Below, piece by piece: positions 1-5,423 of a stretch of 7,272 nucleotides of DNA. Source of the DNA: Parcubacteria group bacterium GW2011_GWA2_50_10b (GTDB lineage Bacteria; Patescibacteriota; Minisyncoccia; Phycocordibacterales; Zambryskibacteraceae). The position numbers and the translations under genes are program-made. Every line of letters starts with the position of its first letter. Positions within the stretch are counted from its first letter, which is position 1. The notes beneath the pieces are model-generated. The model ran no database searches. It had not been told where the DNA came from and saw nothing but the letters and a program-made list of their open reading frames with translations. The DNA lies in the NCBI GenBank assembly GCA_001004085.1, contig LCQJ01000026.1:1-7272 (forward strand), written 5' to 3'.

Positions 1-2
1 AC

Positions 3-95
3 GCCAATCGCAACGACGGTCAATGGGTCAACACCTACTGGGACAACCCAGACAACCGGTGGAATGACAACGGAGCGTTCGTGTTCCCGGTCGCC
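3..95 (+). repeat. Putative DGR repeat (template repeat or variable repeat), 5' end outside window
   Basis: Seven AAC/AAT codons fall among codons 2-23 of the open frame, mixed with GAC and TGG, and adenine-free GCG-TTC-GTG-TTC follows at 75-86. DGR template repeats have this composition, because adenine-specific mutagenesis of AAY codons varies the amino acid without creating stops. The nearly intact AAY pattern favours a template repeat or a variable repeat that has not been diversified. I found no second copy in the window, so the two cannot be told apart. The right boundary is estimated from where the adenine-rich part ends. Confidence 0.5.
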
Positions 96-143
96 GCAAC
101 TCTCTTCATTTCTCCCTCGCTTTGGCGAGGGAGTTTTGTTTAA
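3..143 (+). CDS. Partial C-terminus of a putative DGR target (variable) protein
   Basis: An open frame enters from the left edge and stops at TAA 141-143, giving 46 codons. The first half is dominated by Asn, Asp and Trp (NDGQW at codons 4-8, DNPDNRW at 14-20), followed by GAFVFPV and a hydrophobic tail. This is the look of the C-type-lectin-fold C-terminus of DGR-diversified proteins, in which surface positions are written as AAY codons. The next genes, avd and a DGR reverse transcriptase, support the reading. The N-terminus and the protein's role lie outside the window. If this stretch is the template repeat rather than the variable region, the frame need not be translated. The last codons run through the hairpin at 112-133 and overlap the antisense 3' end of avd by 38 bp. 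Confidence 0.5.
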   Translation, partial: ANRNDGQWVNTYWDNPDNRWNDNGAFVFPVAATLFISPSLWRGSFV

Positions 144-471
144 TAGTTTGCCCAATCCATCCCCCAAGCATTTTGCCCACCTCATCTAAAGGTAATGACA
201 AGGCTATGTATCTTTTATTATCCAGAGATTTTATTTCCCATAAAATCATCAGTAAAATTCTGAGCGTATCAAATTTTCTGTTAGCGGCTTTCAGATAAGG
301 AATTTTCTCTTCCCCAGAGAGGAAGCCGGCATAAGAAATCAATTCCATAGTTTCTATAAAAAGCTTATCTATCTTATTACCTAAAGAATAACGCTCGGTC
401 TTGGGTAGGGTATTATGATATTCATGCCACAGAATATACGCACCCTTAATCTTTTCCAAAACACCAGGCAA
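106..471 (-). CDS. avd: DGR accessory variability determinant (Avd-like four-helix protein)
   Basis: This 121-residue all-helical protein has the Avd family layout: LPGVLEKIKGAY near the N-terminus, LPKTERYSLGNKID at residues 22-35, a helix around KFDTLRILLMILWEIKSLD (67-85), and the C-terminal signature VGKMLGGWIG (98-107). In known DGRs, Avd forms a pentameric barrel that binds the reverse transcriptase and template RNA and is needed for mutagenic cDNA synthesis. The same fold occurs in 23S rRNA intervening-sequence proteins, but the neighbouring DGR RT makes Avd the better call. The start is a problem. The only start codon upstream of the conserved part is TTG at 471-469, no ribosome binding site precedes it, and the frame closes at TAA 492-490. 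The last eight residues (SLAKAREK) are encoded by the antisense of the hairpin and look like an appended tail. The gene points away from the RT, whereas avd and RT are commonly co-oriented. Its GC content is low (19 of 60 bases at 181-240). Confidence 0.85.
   Translation of the reverse strand: MPGVLEKIKGAYILWHEYHNTLPKTERYSLGNKIDKLFIETMELISYAGFLSGEEKIPYLKAANRKFDTLRILLMILWEIKSLDNKRYIALSLPLDEVGKMLGGWIGQTIKQNSLAKAREK
112..141 (+). terminator. Strong hairpin with T-run after the repeat gene (terminator and/or DGR target hairpin)
   Basis: CTCCCTCGC (112-120) and GCGAGGGAG (125-133) form a perfect 9-bp stem with a 4-nt loop TTTG, followed by TTTTGTTT (134-141). On the + strand this is a classic intrinsic terminator. 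Its minus-strand exit side is purine-rich, so it would not terminate avd well. A second reading is possible: some DGRs (for example Bordetella phage BPP-1) carry a short-stem, 4-nt-loop hairpin just downstream of the variable repeat that promotes retrohoming. The two roles do not exclude each other. Confidence 0.7.
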
Positions 472-494
472 AACTCGTCGGGGGGGGCTTTAAT
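472..494. other. Start-less avd/RT junction with G7 run
   Basis: The coding 5' ends of avd (-) and the RT (+) meet here around GGGGGGG (481-487). The RT frame is open from 450, after TAA 447-449, but contains no ATG, GTG or TTG before 603. The conserved RT N-terminus already begins at about 495. The avd frame has only a TTG at 471. No promoter or Shine-Dalgarno sequence is visible for either gene. A start region, and perhaps the template repeat often found next to these genes, appears to be missing. This could be a natural deletion or inversion, a sequencing error in the G run, or an assembly misjoin at a repeat. Confidence 0.6.
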
Positions 495-1457
495 AGGTTC
501 GGTCATACCTACGAGCATATCATCTCTCTCGAAAATTTTCTTGAAGCCTGGAAAGAGTTCTTAAATGGTAAGCGCGGCAGGAAAGATGTTCAGGAATTCC
601 AGTTGAGATTGATGGACAACATTCTTTCCTTGCATACAGACTTAAAAAACAAAACCTACCTCCACGGTCCCTACCACGCTTTCAACATCTCGGACCCCAA
701 GCCTAGGAACATCCACAAGGCGAGCGTGCGCGACAGACTGTTGCACCATGCCATATACCGAGTTCTTTATCCTTATTTCGACAAGAAATTCATCGGCGAC
801 TCCTATTCCTGCCGCTTGAACAAGGGCACTCACAAAGCTCTGGATAGATTTAGATACTTCTCGCGCAAGGTTTCTCGAAACAACACCAAACAGTGTTGGA
901 TATTGAAATGCGATATCAAGAAGTTTTTTGCCTCAATTGACCATAGTATATTGGTACAAATTCTAGAGAAATACATTCAGGACGAGAATGTAAATTGGCT
1001 TTTATCCAAAATTATTACCAGTTTCGATAAGGGTCTGCCCCTAGGCAATCTTACCTCACAACTCCTAGTTAATATCTATATGAATGAGTTTGACCAGTTT
1101 GTTAAACATGAACTCAGAGTCAAGTACTACATTAGGTATGCCGACGATTTTGTCCTTCTTTCTTCAGGCAAAACCACTCTGTGCAAGTCTGACTTGCACA
1201 GGATTAGGAATTTTTTGGAAAATAAGCTGAAACTCTCACTCCATCCCGATAAAGTCTTTATCAAAACCCTCGCTTCAGGAGTGGATTTCTTGGGCTGGGT
1301 GCATTTTCCCAAACATAGAGTCTTGAGAACGGTGACAAAGAGGAGGATGATGAAGAATTTATCTCGGAATAATTTCAAAGAATCCATTACTTCATACAGA
1401 GGTATGTTGAAGTGGGGTAATACCTATAAAATAAGGAAAAATATGTTGTATAATTAA
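492..1457 (+). CDS. Diversity-generating retroelement reverse transcriptase (start unresolved)
   Basis: This is an RNA-directed DNA polymerase of the DGR clade, which copies the template RNA with adenine misincorporation to diversify a target gene. Visible motifs are the N-terminal RFGHTYEHI (495-521) with GKRGRKDVQEF (567-599), RDRLLHHAIYRV in the finger region, RT motif KCDIKKFFASIDH (906-944), GLPLGNLTSQ (1032-1061) and the catalytic YADD box (1137-1148). The [LPI]GNLTSQ motif, where retron and group II enzymes have QG...SP, marks DGR enzymes. The C-terminal KWGNTYKIRKNML matches the family's end, so the 3' side looks complete. A start at TTG 603 would remove conserved N-terminal sequence, so I place the gene's left limit at the first plausible codons near 492. 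No standard start codon exists between 450 and 603. The gene is AT-rich (18 G/C of 60 at 961-1020) compared with the pilus genes. It ends 5 nt before the pilC ATG. Confidence 0.9.
   Translation, partial: NRFGHTYEHIISLENFLEAWKEFLNGKRGRKDVQEFQLRLMDNILSLHTDLKNKTYLHGPYHAFNISDPKPRNIHKASVRDRLLHHAIYRVLYPYFDKKFIGDSYSCRLNKGTHKALDRFRYFSRKVSRNNTKQCWILKCDIKKFFASIDHSILVQILEKYIQDENVNWLLSKIITSFDKGLPLGNLTSQLLVNIYMNEFDQFVKHELRVKYYIRYADDFVLLSSGKTTLCKSDLHRIRNFLENKLKLSLHPDKVFIKTLASGVDFLGWVHFPKHRVLRTVTKRRMMKNLSRNNFKESITSYRGMLKWGNTYKIRKNMLYN
1179..1201. repeat. 23-nt near-perfect palindrome inside the RT gene
   Basis: CTGTGCAAGTC (1179-1189) and GACTTGCACAG (1191-1201) are perfect reverse complements around a single T. 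The element lies about 30 nt after the YADD box, in a segment between conserved motifs that encodes LCKSDLHR. It could form a 10-bp RNA hairpin with a 3-nt loop, a DNA cruciform, or a symmetric protein-binding site. The function is unknown, and chance is not excluded. Confidence 0.6.
1449..1454 (+). promoter_or_regulatory. Candidate -10 box (TATAAT) for the pilus operon, leaderless
   Basis: A perfect TATAAT ends 8 nt before the pilC ATG at 1463 and covers the penultimate codons of the RT gene. Transcription would start at about 1461, giving essentially no 5' leader, which agrees with the absence of any Shine-Dalgarno sequence. No good -35 hexamer is seen 16-18 nt upstream (the region is ATAAAA-like). 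The surrounding sequence is AT-rich, so chance occurrence is possible. Confidence 0.45.
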
Positions 1458-1462
1458 ATTAA

Positions 1463-2674
1463 ATGATCCTCTACAAATACCAGGCGAAAAATAGGGAAGG
1501 GATGATCTACGAACGCTCGGTTGAAGCGGCCGACCGCATCGCTCTCTACAAAATCATCCGCGATGAAGGTGGTAGCCTTATCCTGGTTCACGAGGCAAAG
1601 AAGTTCGGTTTCCCGCTTTCGTTAGGAGATTTGTTTGGTGGCATCAAAACCCAGCAAAAAATCAACTTCGCCAAAAATCTCGGCTCAATGCTCGATGCCG
1701 GGCTGCCGGTTACCCGGGCACTTGCCGTGATGAGTAAGCAAGCTAAGAACAAAGCCCTCAAATCCCTGCTCTTGGGAGTGGAGGCGGACGTGAGCCACGG
1801 TTCGACCCTGTCGGAGTCGCTCGGCAAACGCCCGAAAGTGTTCTCTCCGCTTTTCGTTTCGATGGTCAAGGCGGGGGAGGAGTCCGGCACCGTCTCGAAG
1901 GCGCTCTCGATTGTCGGTAGCCAGATGGAGAAATCATACCTCTTGGTCAAGAAAGTGCGGGGAGCGCTTATTTATCCGGCGGTCATCCTCTCGGTTATGG
2001 TGGTGCTCGCCATTCTTCTACTTATCTTTATGGTGCCGACGCTGACCGCCACTTTCGAAGGCATCGGGGTCGAACTGCCTTTTACCACCCGGGCGCTTAT
2101 CTACCTCTCCGATTTTCTGATTGCCCACACCTTGCTGGTTTTTTCGCTCCTGGCTCTGCTTATTTTCGGCGCCCTGGCTTTCCTCAAGAGTCGGACTGGC
2201 CGGAATCTGTTTGATGTTTTGACTCTCCATCTACCACTCATGGGGGAGATGGTCAAGGAAGTTCAGGTCGCCCGCACCGCCCGGACGCTTTCCTCGCTTT
2301 TGGCCGCCGGGGTTGAGATTGTGGTGGCGCTCGACGTGACCATCGAGGTTTTGCAAAACCATTTGTACAAAGAAGCGCTCCGGCAAGCCCGGAACGCCAT
2401 CCAGAAGGGCGAGCAAATGTCGGCCGTTTTCGTCGCCCACGAGAAGCTCTATCCGCTTTTCGTCGGTGAAATGGTGGCGGTCGGCGAAGAGACGGGTAAG
2501 ATTGCCGAAATGCTTCTTGGTGTCGCCAATTATTACGAAGAGCAGGTGGACCAGAAAACCAAAGACCTTTCCACCATTATCGAACCGGTGCTTATGATTG
2601 TCATCGGCATCGGTGTCGGCATATTTGCCATCTCGATGCTCGCTCCGACTTATTCGCTGGTCAATTACATCTAA
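1463..2674 (+). CDS. pilC: Type IV pilus inner-membrane platform protein PilC (GspF family)
   Basis: The 403-residue length is typical of PilC/GspF, the integral membrane platform that couples the cytoplasmic assembly ATPase to pilin polymerisation. Two homologous T2SSF repeats are visible. The first (about 68-190) has LGSMLDAGLPVTRAL and VSMVKAGEESGTV. The second (about 270-392) has LSSLLAAGVEIVVAL, MVAVGEETGKI and IIEPVLMIVIG. Each repeat is followed by a hydrophobic helix (about 171-192 and 373-395), with a further membrane segment at about 219-241. The short N-terminal domain begins LYKYQAKNREG, as in the family, which fixes the ATG at 1463. It is the first gene of a five-gene cluster with 0-1 nt gaps. 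High GC (39 of 60 at 2281-2340) contrasts with the adjacent DGR. The partner ATPases PilB and PilT are not in the window. Confidence 0.95.
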   Translation: MILYKYQAKNREGMIYERSVEAADRIALYKIIRDEGGSLILVHEAKKFGFPLSLGDLFGGIKTQQKINFAKNLGSMLDAGLPVTRALAVMSKQAKNKALKSLLLGVEADVSHGSTLSESLGKRPKVFSPLFVSMVKAGEESGTVSKALSIVGSQMEKSYLLVKKVRGALIYPAVILSVMVVLAILLLIFMVPTLTATFEGIGVELPFTTRALIYLSDFLIAHTLLVFSLLALLIFGALAFLKSRTGRNLFDVLTLHLPLMGEMVKEVQVARTARTLSSLLAAGVEIVVALDVTIEVLQNHLYKEALRQARNAIQKGEQMSAVFVAHEKLYPLFVGEMVAVGEETGKIAEMLLGVANYYEEQVDQKTKDLSTIIEPVLMIVIGIGVGIFAISMLAPTYSLVNYI

Positions 2675-2675
2675 A

Positions 2676-3140
2676 ATGGCCACGCGCGAACATGACGGCT
2701 TTACTCTTATCGAACTGCTCATTGTCATGGCGATTACCGGTATTCTGGGCACTTTCGTGATAATGGCCTACGCGAACTTGAATTCGTCGCAGGCGCTCGG
2801 CAAGAATACGGCGCTGGTCTCCTCGCTCTTAAACCAGGCGAGAGTGCTGACCCTTTCTTCCAAAAATGATACGCAGTACGGGGTGCACTTTGAAGCCGGG
2901 AGCGTCACGCGCTTTGCCGGCGCGAGCTACTCCGCTCTCGACCCGGCCAACACATCCTTTCCTCTCAATTCGCAGGTGGCCGTTTCGACGAATTTGGCGG
3001 GAGGCGCCACGGACGTAGTCTTCGAGCGTTTGACGGGCAAGACGCTGCAGAGCGGTACGGTCACGCTGTATCTCCCGCTCAACGCCTCCTCGACCAGAAG
3101 CCTGACCATCTTCGCAACGGGCCTGATTCAAAACAATTAA
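2676..3140 (+). CDS. Minor prepilin, FimT/GspH-like
   Basis: This 154-residue protein has a class III prepilin leader: short basic MATREHDG, then the cleavage and methylation motif G|FTLIE with Glu at +5, and a hydrophobic helix LLIVMAITGILGTFVIMAYA. The segment LLNQARVLTLSSKN followed by a beta-rich part (YGVHFE, VVFERLTGKT, and the terminal LTIFATGLI) resembles the FimT/GspH group, minor pilins that help initiate and prime the pilus tip. The ATG at 2676 is chosen because it is 1 nt after the pilC stop and gives a normal leader. An upstream in-frame start at 2598 would add 26 residues inside pilC and bury the leader. The exact subtype is inferred from weak similarity. Confidence 0.85.
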   Translation: MATREHDGFTLIELLIVMAITGILGTFVIMAYANLNSSQALGKNTALVSSLLNQARVLTLSSKNDTQYGVHFEAGSVTRFAGASYSALDPANTSFPLNSQVAVSTNLAGGATDVVFERLTGKTLQSGTVTLYLPLNASSTRSLTIFATGLIQNN

Positions 3141-3632
3141 ATGACCGGCAAAAGAAAAATTGGCGCTAAAGGATTCTCTTTGGTGGAAGTGGTGATTACC
3201 GCGAGCATTTTTCTCGTCGTGATACTCGGTTTGACTGGGACATTCGCCTTCGCCGTCAAAGGGTCGCTTGAAAACGTCACCAAGGTCCAAGCCTCTTTCC
3301 TTGAAGAGGAGGGTTTGGAAGTGGCACGACTGATGCGGGATGCAGGCTGGGACGAGAATATCGCAGTCCATCCCTCCGGCGAGCCGTTTCGTATCTTGTT
3401 TGACGGTTCAGCCTGGCAAGCGACATTCGATAATGCGCTTGTTGACGGAGTGTTTGAAAGGAAAATAACCTTTTCCGACGTTTACCGGGACTCCGGGCAA
3501 AATATCGTCTCCTCCGGCGGCACTCTCGACTCCAATACCAGAAAGGTGACCGTGGAAGTTTCGTGGCCCACCGCTTCCGGTACGACGACCCGCGCCCTCT
3601 CGACTTACATCACCAATATTTTTACCGACTGA
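3141..3632 (+). CDS. Minor prepilin, PilV/GspI-like
   Basis: This 163-residue protein has a basic leader MTGKRKIGAKG, cleavage motif G|FSLVE with Glu at +5, and a long hydrophobic helix VVITASIFLVVILGLTGTFAFAV. The early segment ASFLEEEGLEVARLMRDAGW fits the start of the alpha-helical spine in PilV/GspI-type minor pilins. The remainder is beta-rich without a recognised domain. It would be processed by the prepilin peptidase and placed in the tip-initiating complex. The ATG directly follows the upstream TAA (TAAATG), so translation is probably coupled. No Shine-Dalgarno sequence is present. Subtype assignment is tentative. Confidence 0.82.
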   Translation: MTGKRKIGAKGFSLVEVVITASIFLVVILGLTGTFAFAVKGSLENVTKVQASFLEEEGLEVARLMRDAGWDENIAVHPSGEPFRILFDGSAWQATFDNALVDGVFERKITFSDVYRDSGQNIVSSGGTLDSNTRKVTVEVSWPTASGTTTRALSTYITNIFTD

Positions 3633-3633
3633 A

Positions 3634-4140
3634 ATGAACCGAGGCTCCACATTAATCGAAACAGTCATTTACATCTTCATCTTCGCGCTGCTTTCCGGCG
3701 TGATGGCGAGTGCACTTTTTTCCATCACCCGTTCGTACGCCATCATCGAATCCTCGGTCACGCTTGAGACGACGGCCGAAACCGCGCTCGAGAGGATAGT
3801 CAGGGAAACACGTAACAGCCTGAGTATCGATGCCGTGGAGAGTGTCCTGGGCTCCTCACCCGGAACGCTGGTTCTCAATACCACCGATGAAAACGGCGCG
3901 GCCGCCACTCTCGCCTTCTCGCTCTCCGGGGAAGCGGTGCGCGTCAAGGAAAACGGCATCGATATCGGCCCGCTTTCCTCCGGCAAGGCCCGGGTCACCC
4001 GGCTTTTGTTTACTCCGGTCAATACCGTCAATTCCAGCGCGGTCAGGATTGAAATGGTAGTCGAAAGCGGCCAAGACGCGAACTACAAATCAAAAATTTT
4101 CCATACCTCGGCGGTATTGAGAGGCTCTTACGCCCCATAA
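3634..4140 (+). CDS. Minor prepilin, PilW/GspJ-like
   Basis: This 168-residue protein has a very short leader MNRG, then G|STLIE with Glu at +5, and a helix TVIYIFIFALLSGVMASALFSI. The segment ETTAETALERIVRETRNSLSI resembles the PilW/GspJ spine, which commonly reads 'E...al.ri.reiR.A'. The C-terminal part is beta-rich (VRIEMVVES, SKIFHTSAVLRGSYAP). It starts 1 nt after the previous stop (TGAAATG), in line with the operon. In place of the usual Phe at +1 of the mature protein there is Ser, which is tolerated in minor pilins. The subtype is inferred from order (H-, I-, J-, then K/X-like), matching the usual minor-pilin cluster order. Confidence 0.82.
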   Translation: MNRGSTLIETVIYIFIFALLSGVMASALFSITRSYAIIESSVTLETTAETALERIVRETRNSLSIDAVESVLGSSPGTLVLNTTDENGAAATLAFSLSGEAVRVKENGIDIGPLSSGKARVTRLLFTPVNTVNSSAVRIEMVVESGQDANYKSKIFHTSAVLRGSYAP

Positions 4141-4141
4141 C

Positions 4142-5395
4142 ATGAATCATCAAGTCAAAAAAACGGAAAATAAGGGTGCCACGCTTCTTCTGCTCACGGT
4201 TTTGTTCACGGCCGCCTCCGTGACCATTCTTTTGGGCACGATTTCTCCCATTGTGAGGCAGCTTCAAGTGGCCCGCGATTTCGAATCTTCCAAAAAAAGC
4301 TATTTCGCGGCCGAAGCGGGGAGCGAAGACGCTTTCTACAGGATGAAGAACAATCTGGCTATCATTTTCCCTTTGGACATGGAGTTCGACGGAGCGGACG
4401 TCAACGTGACCTCGTCAATTATCTCGGAGACTGACCGTGAGATTACCGCGGAGGCCGTCGAGAGTGGCAATTATCGCACCGTGCTCAAAGGTTTGACCGT
4501 TTCCAACGGCTTCTCATTCCATTACGGCATCCAGACCGGGGTCGGCGGGCTCTATCTTTACAACAACGCGAGAGTCAACGGTAATGTTTATTCGAACGGC
4601 GTCATTCTGGGCGGCAACACCAACCCGAATTCATACAACTTCATTGATGGCGCGGCCATTGCCGCTGGGCCGGCGGGTTCCATTAGATACGTCAATGCCT
4701 CGAGTTCGGCTTACGCCCACAGCGTTCGGGATGCCATTGTCGGCGGCGATGCTTATTATCAGAGTATCTCGAACGCGACCGTCGCCGGCACGCTCCATCC
4801 GGACAGTCCGGACCCGGCGGTAATCGATTTTCCCATTACCGATGAAATCATCTCGGATTGGGAAGAGGACGCGGAGAGCGGTGGTCTGGCTTCTTGCGTC
4901 GGCGGGATATACATGACTCTCACCGGCAACATCTGGGTCACAGGCAATATTACCATCACGGGCTCCGGCGGAAGCGGTGTCCAGGTCAGAGTGGATGATT
5001 CGGTCGGCAACAAAAGTGTCGTCATGATAGCCGACAACCCGTCCAACAAGAACGGCTCTGGTCAGGTTGCCGTCTCGGGCAACAGCAATTTCTACGGTTC
5101 GACTGGCAATGACGAATCGTACGTGATGCTCCTTTCCGCCAATCAGAGCGCCGAAAACGGCGGCAGCAATCTGGCCATTGATATCGTAAACGGCGCTGCC
5201 GGCAACGTCCTGGTCTATGCGCCGCACGGCGAAATTCGCCTGCAGAACAATGTCAATCTGCGCGAGGTCACTTCCTACAAGCTTTCGGTTTACAACAACG
5301 CCGTGGTCAATTACCTGATTGGCCTGGCTCAACCCCTCTTTACCTCCGGCCCGGGCGGCACCTGGAAACTCAAGCGCTGGAAAGAAGTTCAATAG
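4142..5395 (+). CDS. PilX/GspK-like large pilus tip protein with Asn/Gly-rich beta domain
   Basis: This is a 417-residue protein. Its N-terminus has a basic leader MNHQVKKTENKG, then ATLLLLTVLFTAASVTILLG as a membrane helix, then a spine segment ESSKKSYFAAEAGSEDAFYRM (about 48-68). The AAEAG-type motif is typical of PilX-like minor pilins. Mature position +5 is Leu rather than Glu, as in the GspK/PilX group that can sit at the pilus tip. From about 115 the protein is rich in short N-G turns and beta strands (NNARVNGNVYSNG at 141-153, TGNIWVTGNITITG at 261-274, GNVLVYAPHGEIRLQNN at 354-370), suggesting a beta-solenoid-like surface domain, and it ends in WKLKRWKEVQ. It is much larger than ordinary minor pilins, so an adhesive or displayed tip role is plausible. 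It is the last gene of the operon. No terminator is seen before tpiA. Confidence 0.75.
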   Translation: MNHQVKKTENKGATLLLLTVLFTAASVTILLGTISPIVRQLQVARDFESSKKSYFAAEAGSEDAFYRMKNNLAIIFPLDMEFDGADVNVTSSIISETDREITAEAVESGNYRTVLKGLTVSNGFSFHYGIQTGVGGLYLYNNARVNGNVYSNGVILGGNTNPNSYNFIDGAAIAAGPAGSIRYVNASSSAYAHSVRDAIVGGDAYYQSISNATVAGTLHPDSPDPAVIDFPITDEIISDWEEDAESGGLASCVGGIYMTLTGNIWVTGNITITGSGGSGVQVRVDDSVGNKSVVMIADNPSNKNGSGQVAVSGNSNFYGSTGNDESYVMLLSANQSAENGGSNLAIDIVNGAAGNVLVYAPHGEIRLQNNVNLREVTSYKLSVYNNAVVNYLIGLAQPLFTSGPGGTWKLKRWKEVQ

Positions 5396-5408
5396 CGGGA
5401 ACTCCCCG

Positions 5409-5417
5409 TGCTACAAT
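5409..5417 (+). promoter_or_regulatory. Extended -10 promoter of tpiA (TGCTACAAT), leaderless
   Basis: TGC-TACAAT matches the extended -10 consensus TGnTATAAT at 8 of the 9 positions, counting n as a match. It ends 6 nt before the tpiA ATG at 5424, so transcription would begin at or next to the start codon. A weak -35 (TTCAAT, 5388-5393, 18-nt spacer) overlaps the end of the preceding pilus gene. The absence of a Shine-Dalgarno sequence fits a leaderless mRNA. Confidence 0.55.
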
Positions 5418-5423
5418 TTGAAT

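Noticed and set aside
603..1457. RT gene starting at TTG 603
   Set aside because: It would discard conserved DGR-RT sequence (RFGHTYEHI, GKRGRKDVQEF) encoded at 495-599. The true start must lie upstream, even though no standard codon is found.
2598..2675. Upstream in-frame extension of the first prepilin
   Set aside because: It lies within pilC and would put 26 extra residues before the short basic leader. The ATG at 2676 gives a normal prepilin.
3990..4011. CCGGGT-C-ACCCGG followed by CTTTTGTTT as a terminator
   Set aside because: The stem is only 5-6 bp, it lies within the PilW-like coding region, and the operon continues past it. Treated as coding coincidence.
4560..4625. Asn-codon-rich stretches of the PilX-like gene as a DGR variable or template repeat
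   Set aside because: There is no nucleotide similarity to the repeat at 3-95. The N-G pattern is explained by beta-turn repeats.
4631..5392. Long minus-strand open frame of 253 codons
   Set aside because: It is antisense to the PilX-like gene, its composition mirrors the + strand gene, and it has no family-like motifs. It is a shadow frame from GC-rich coding sequence.
5319..5423. Upstream in-frame extension of tpiA
   Set aside because: It lies mostly inside the preceding gene, and the standard TIM N-terminus begins at the ATG at 5424.
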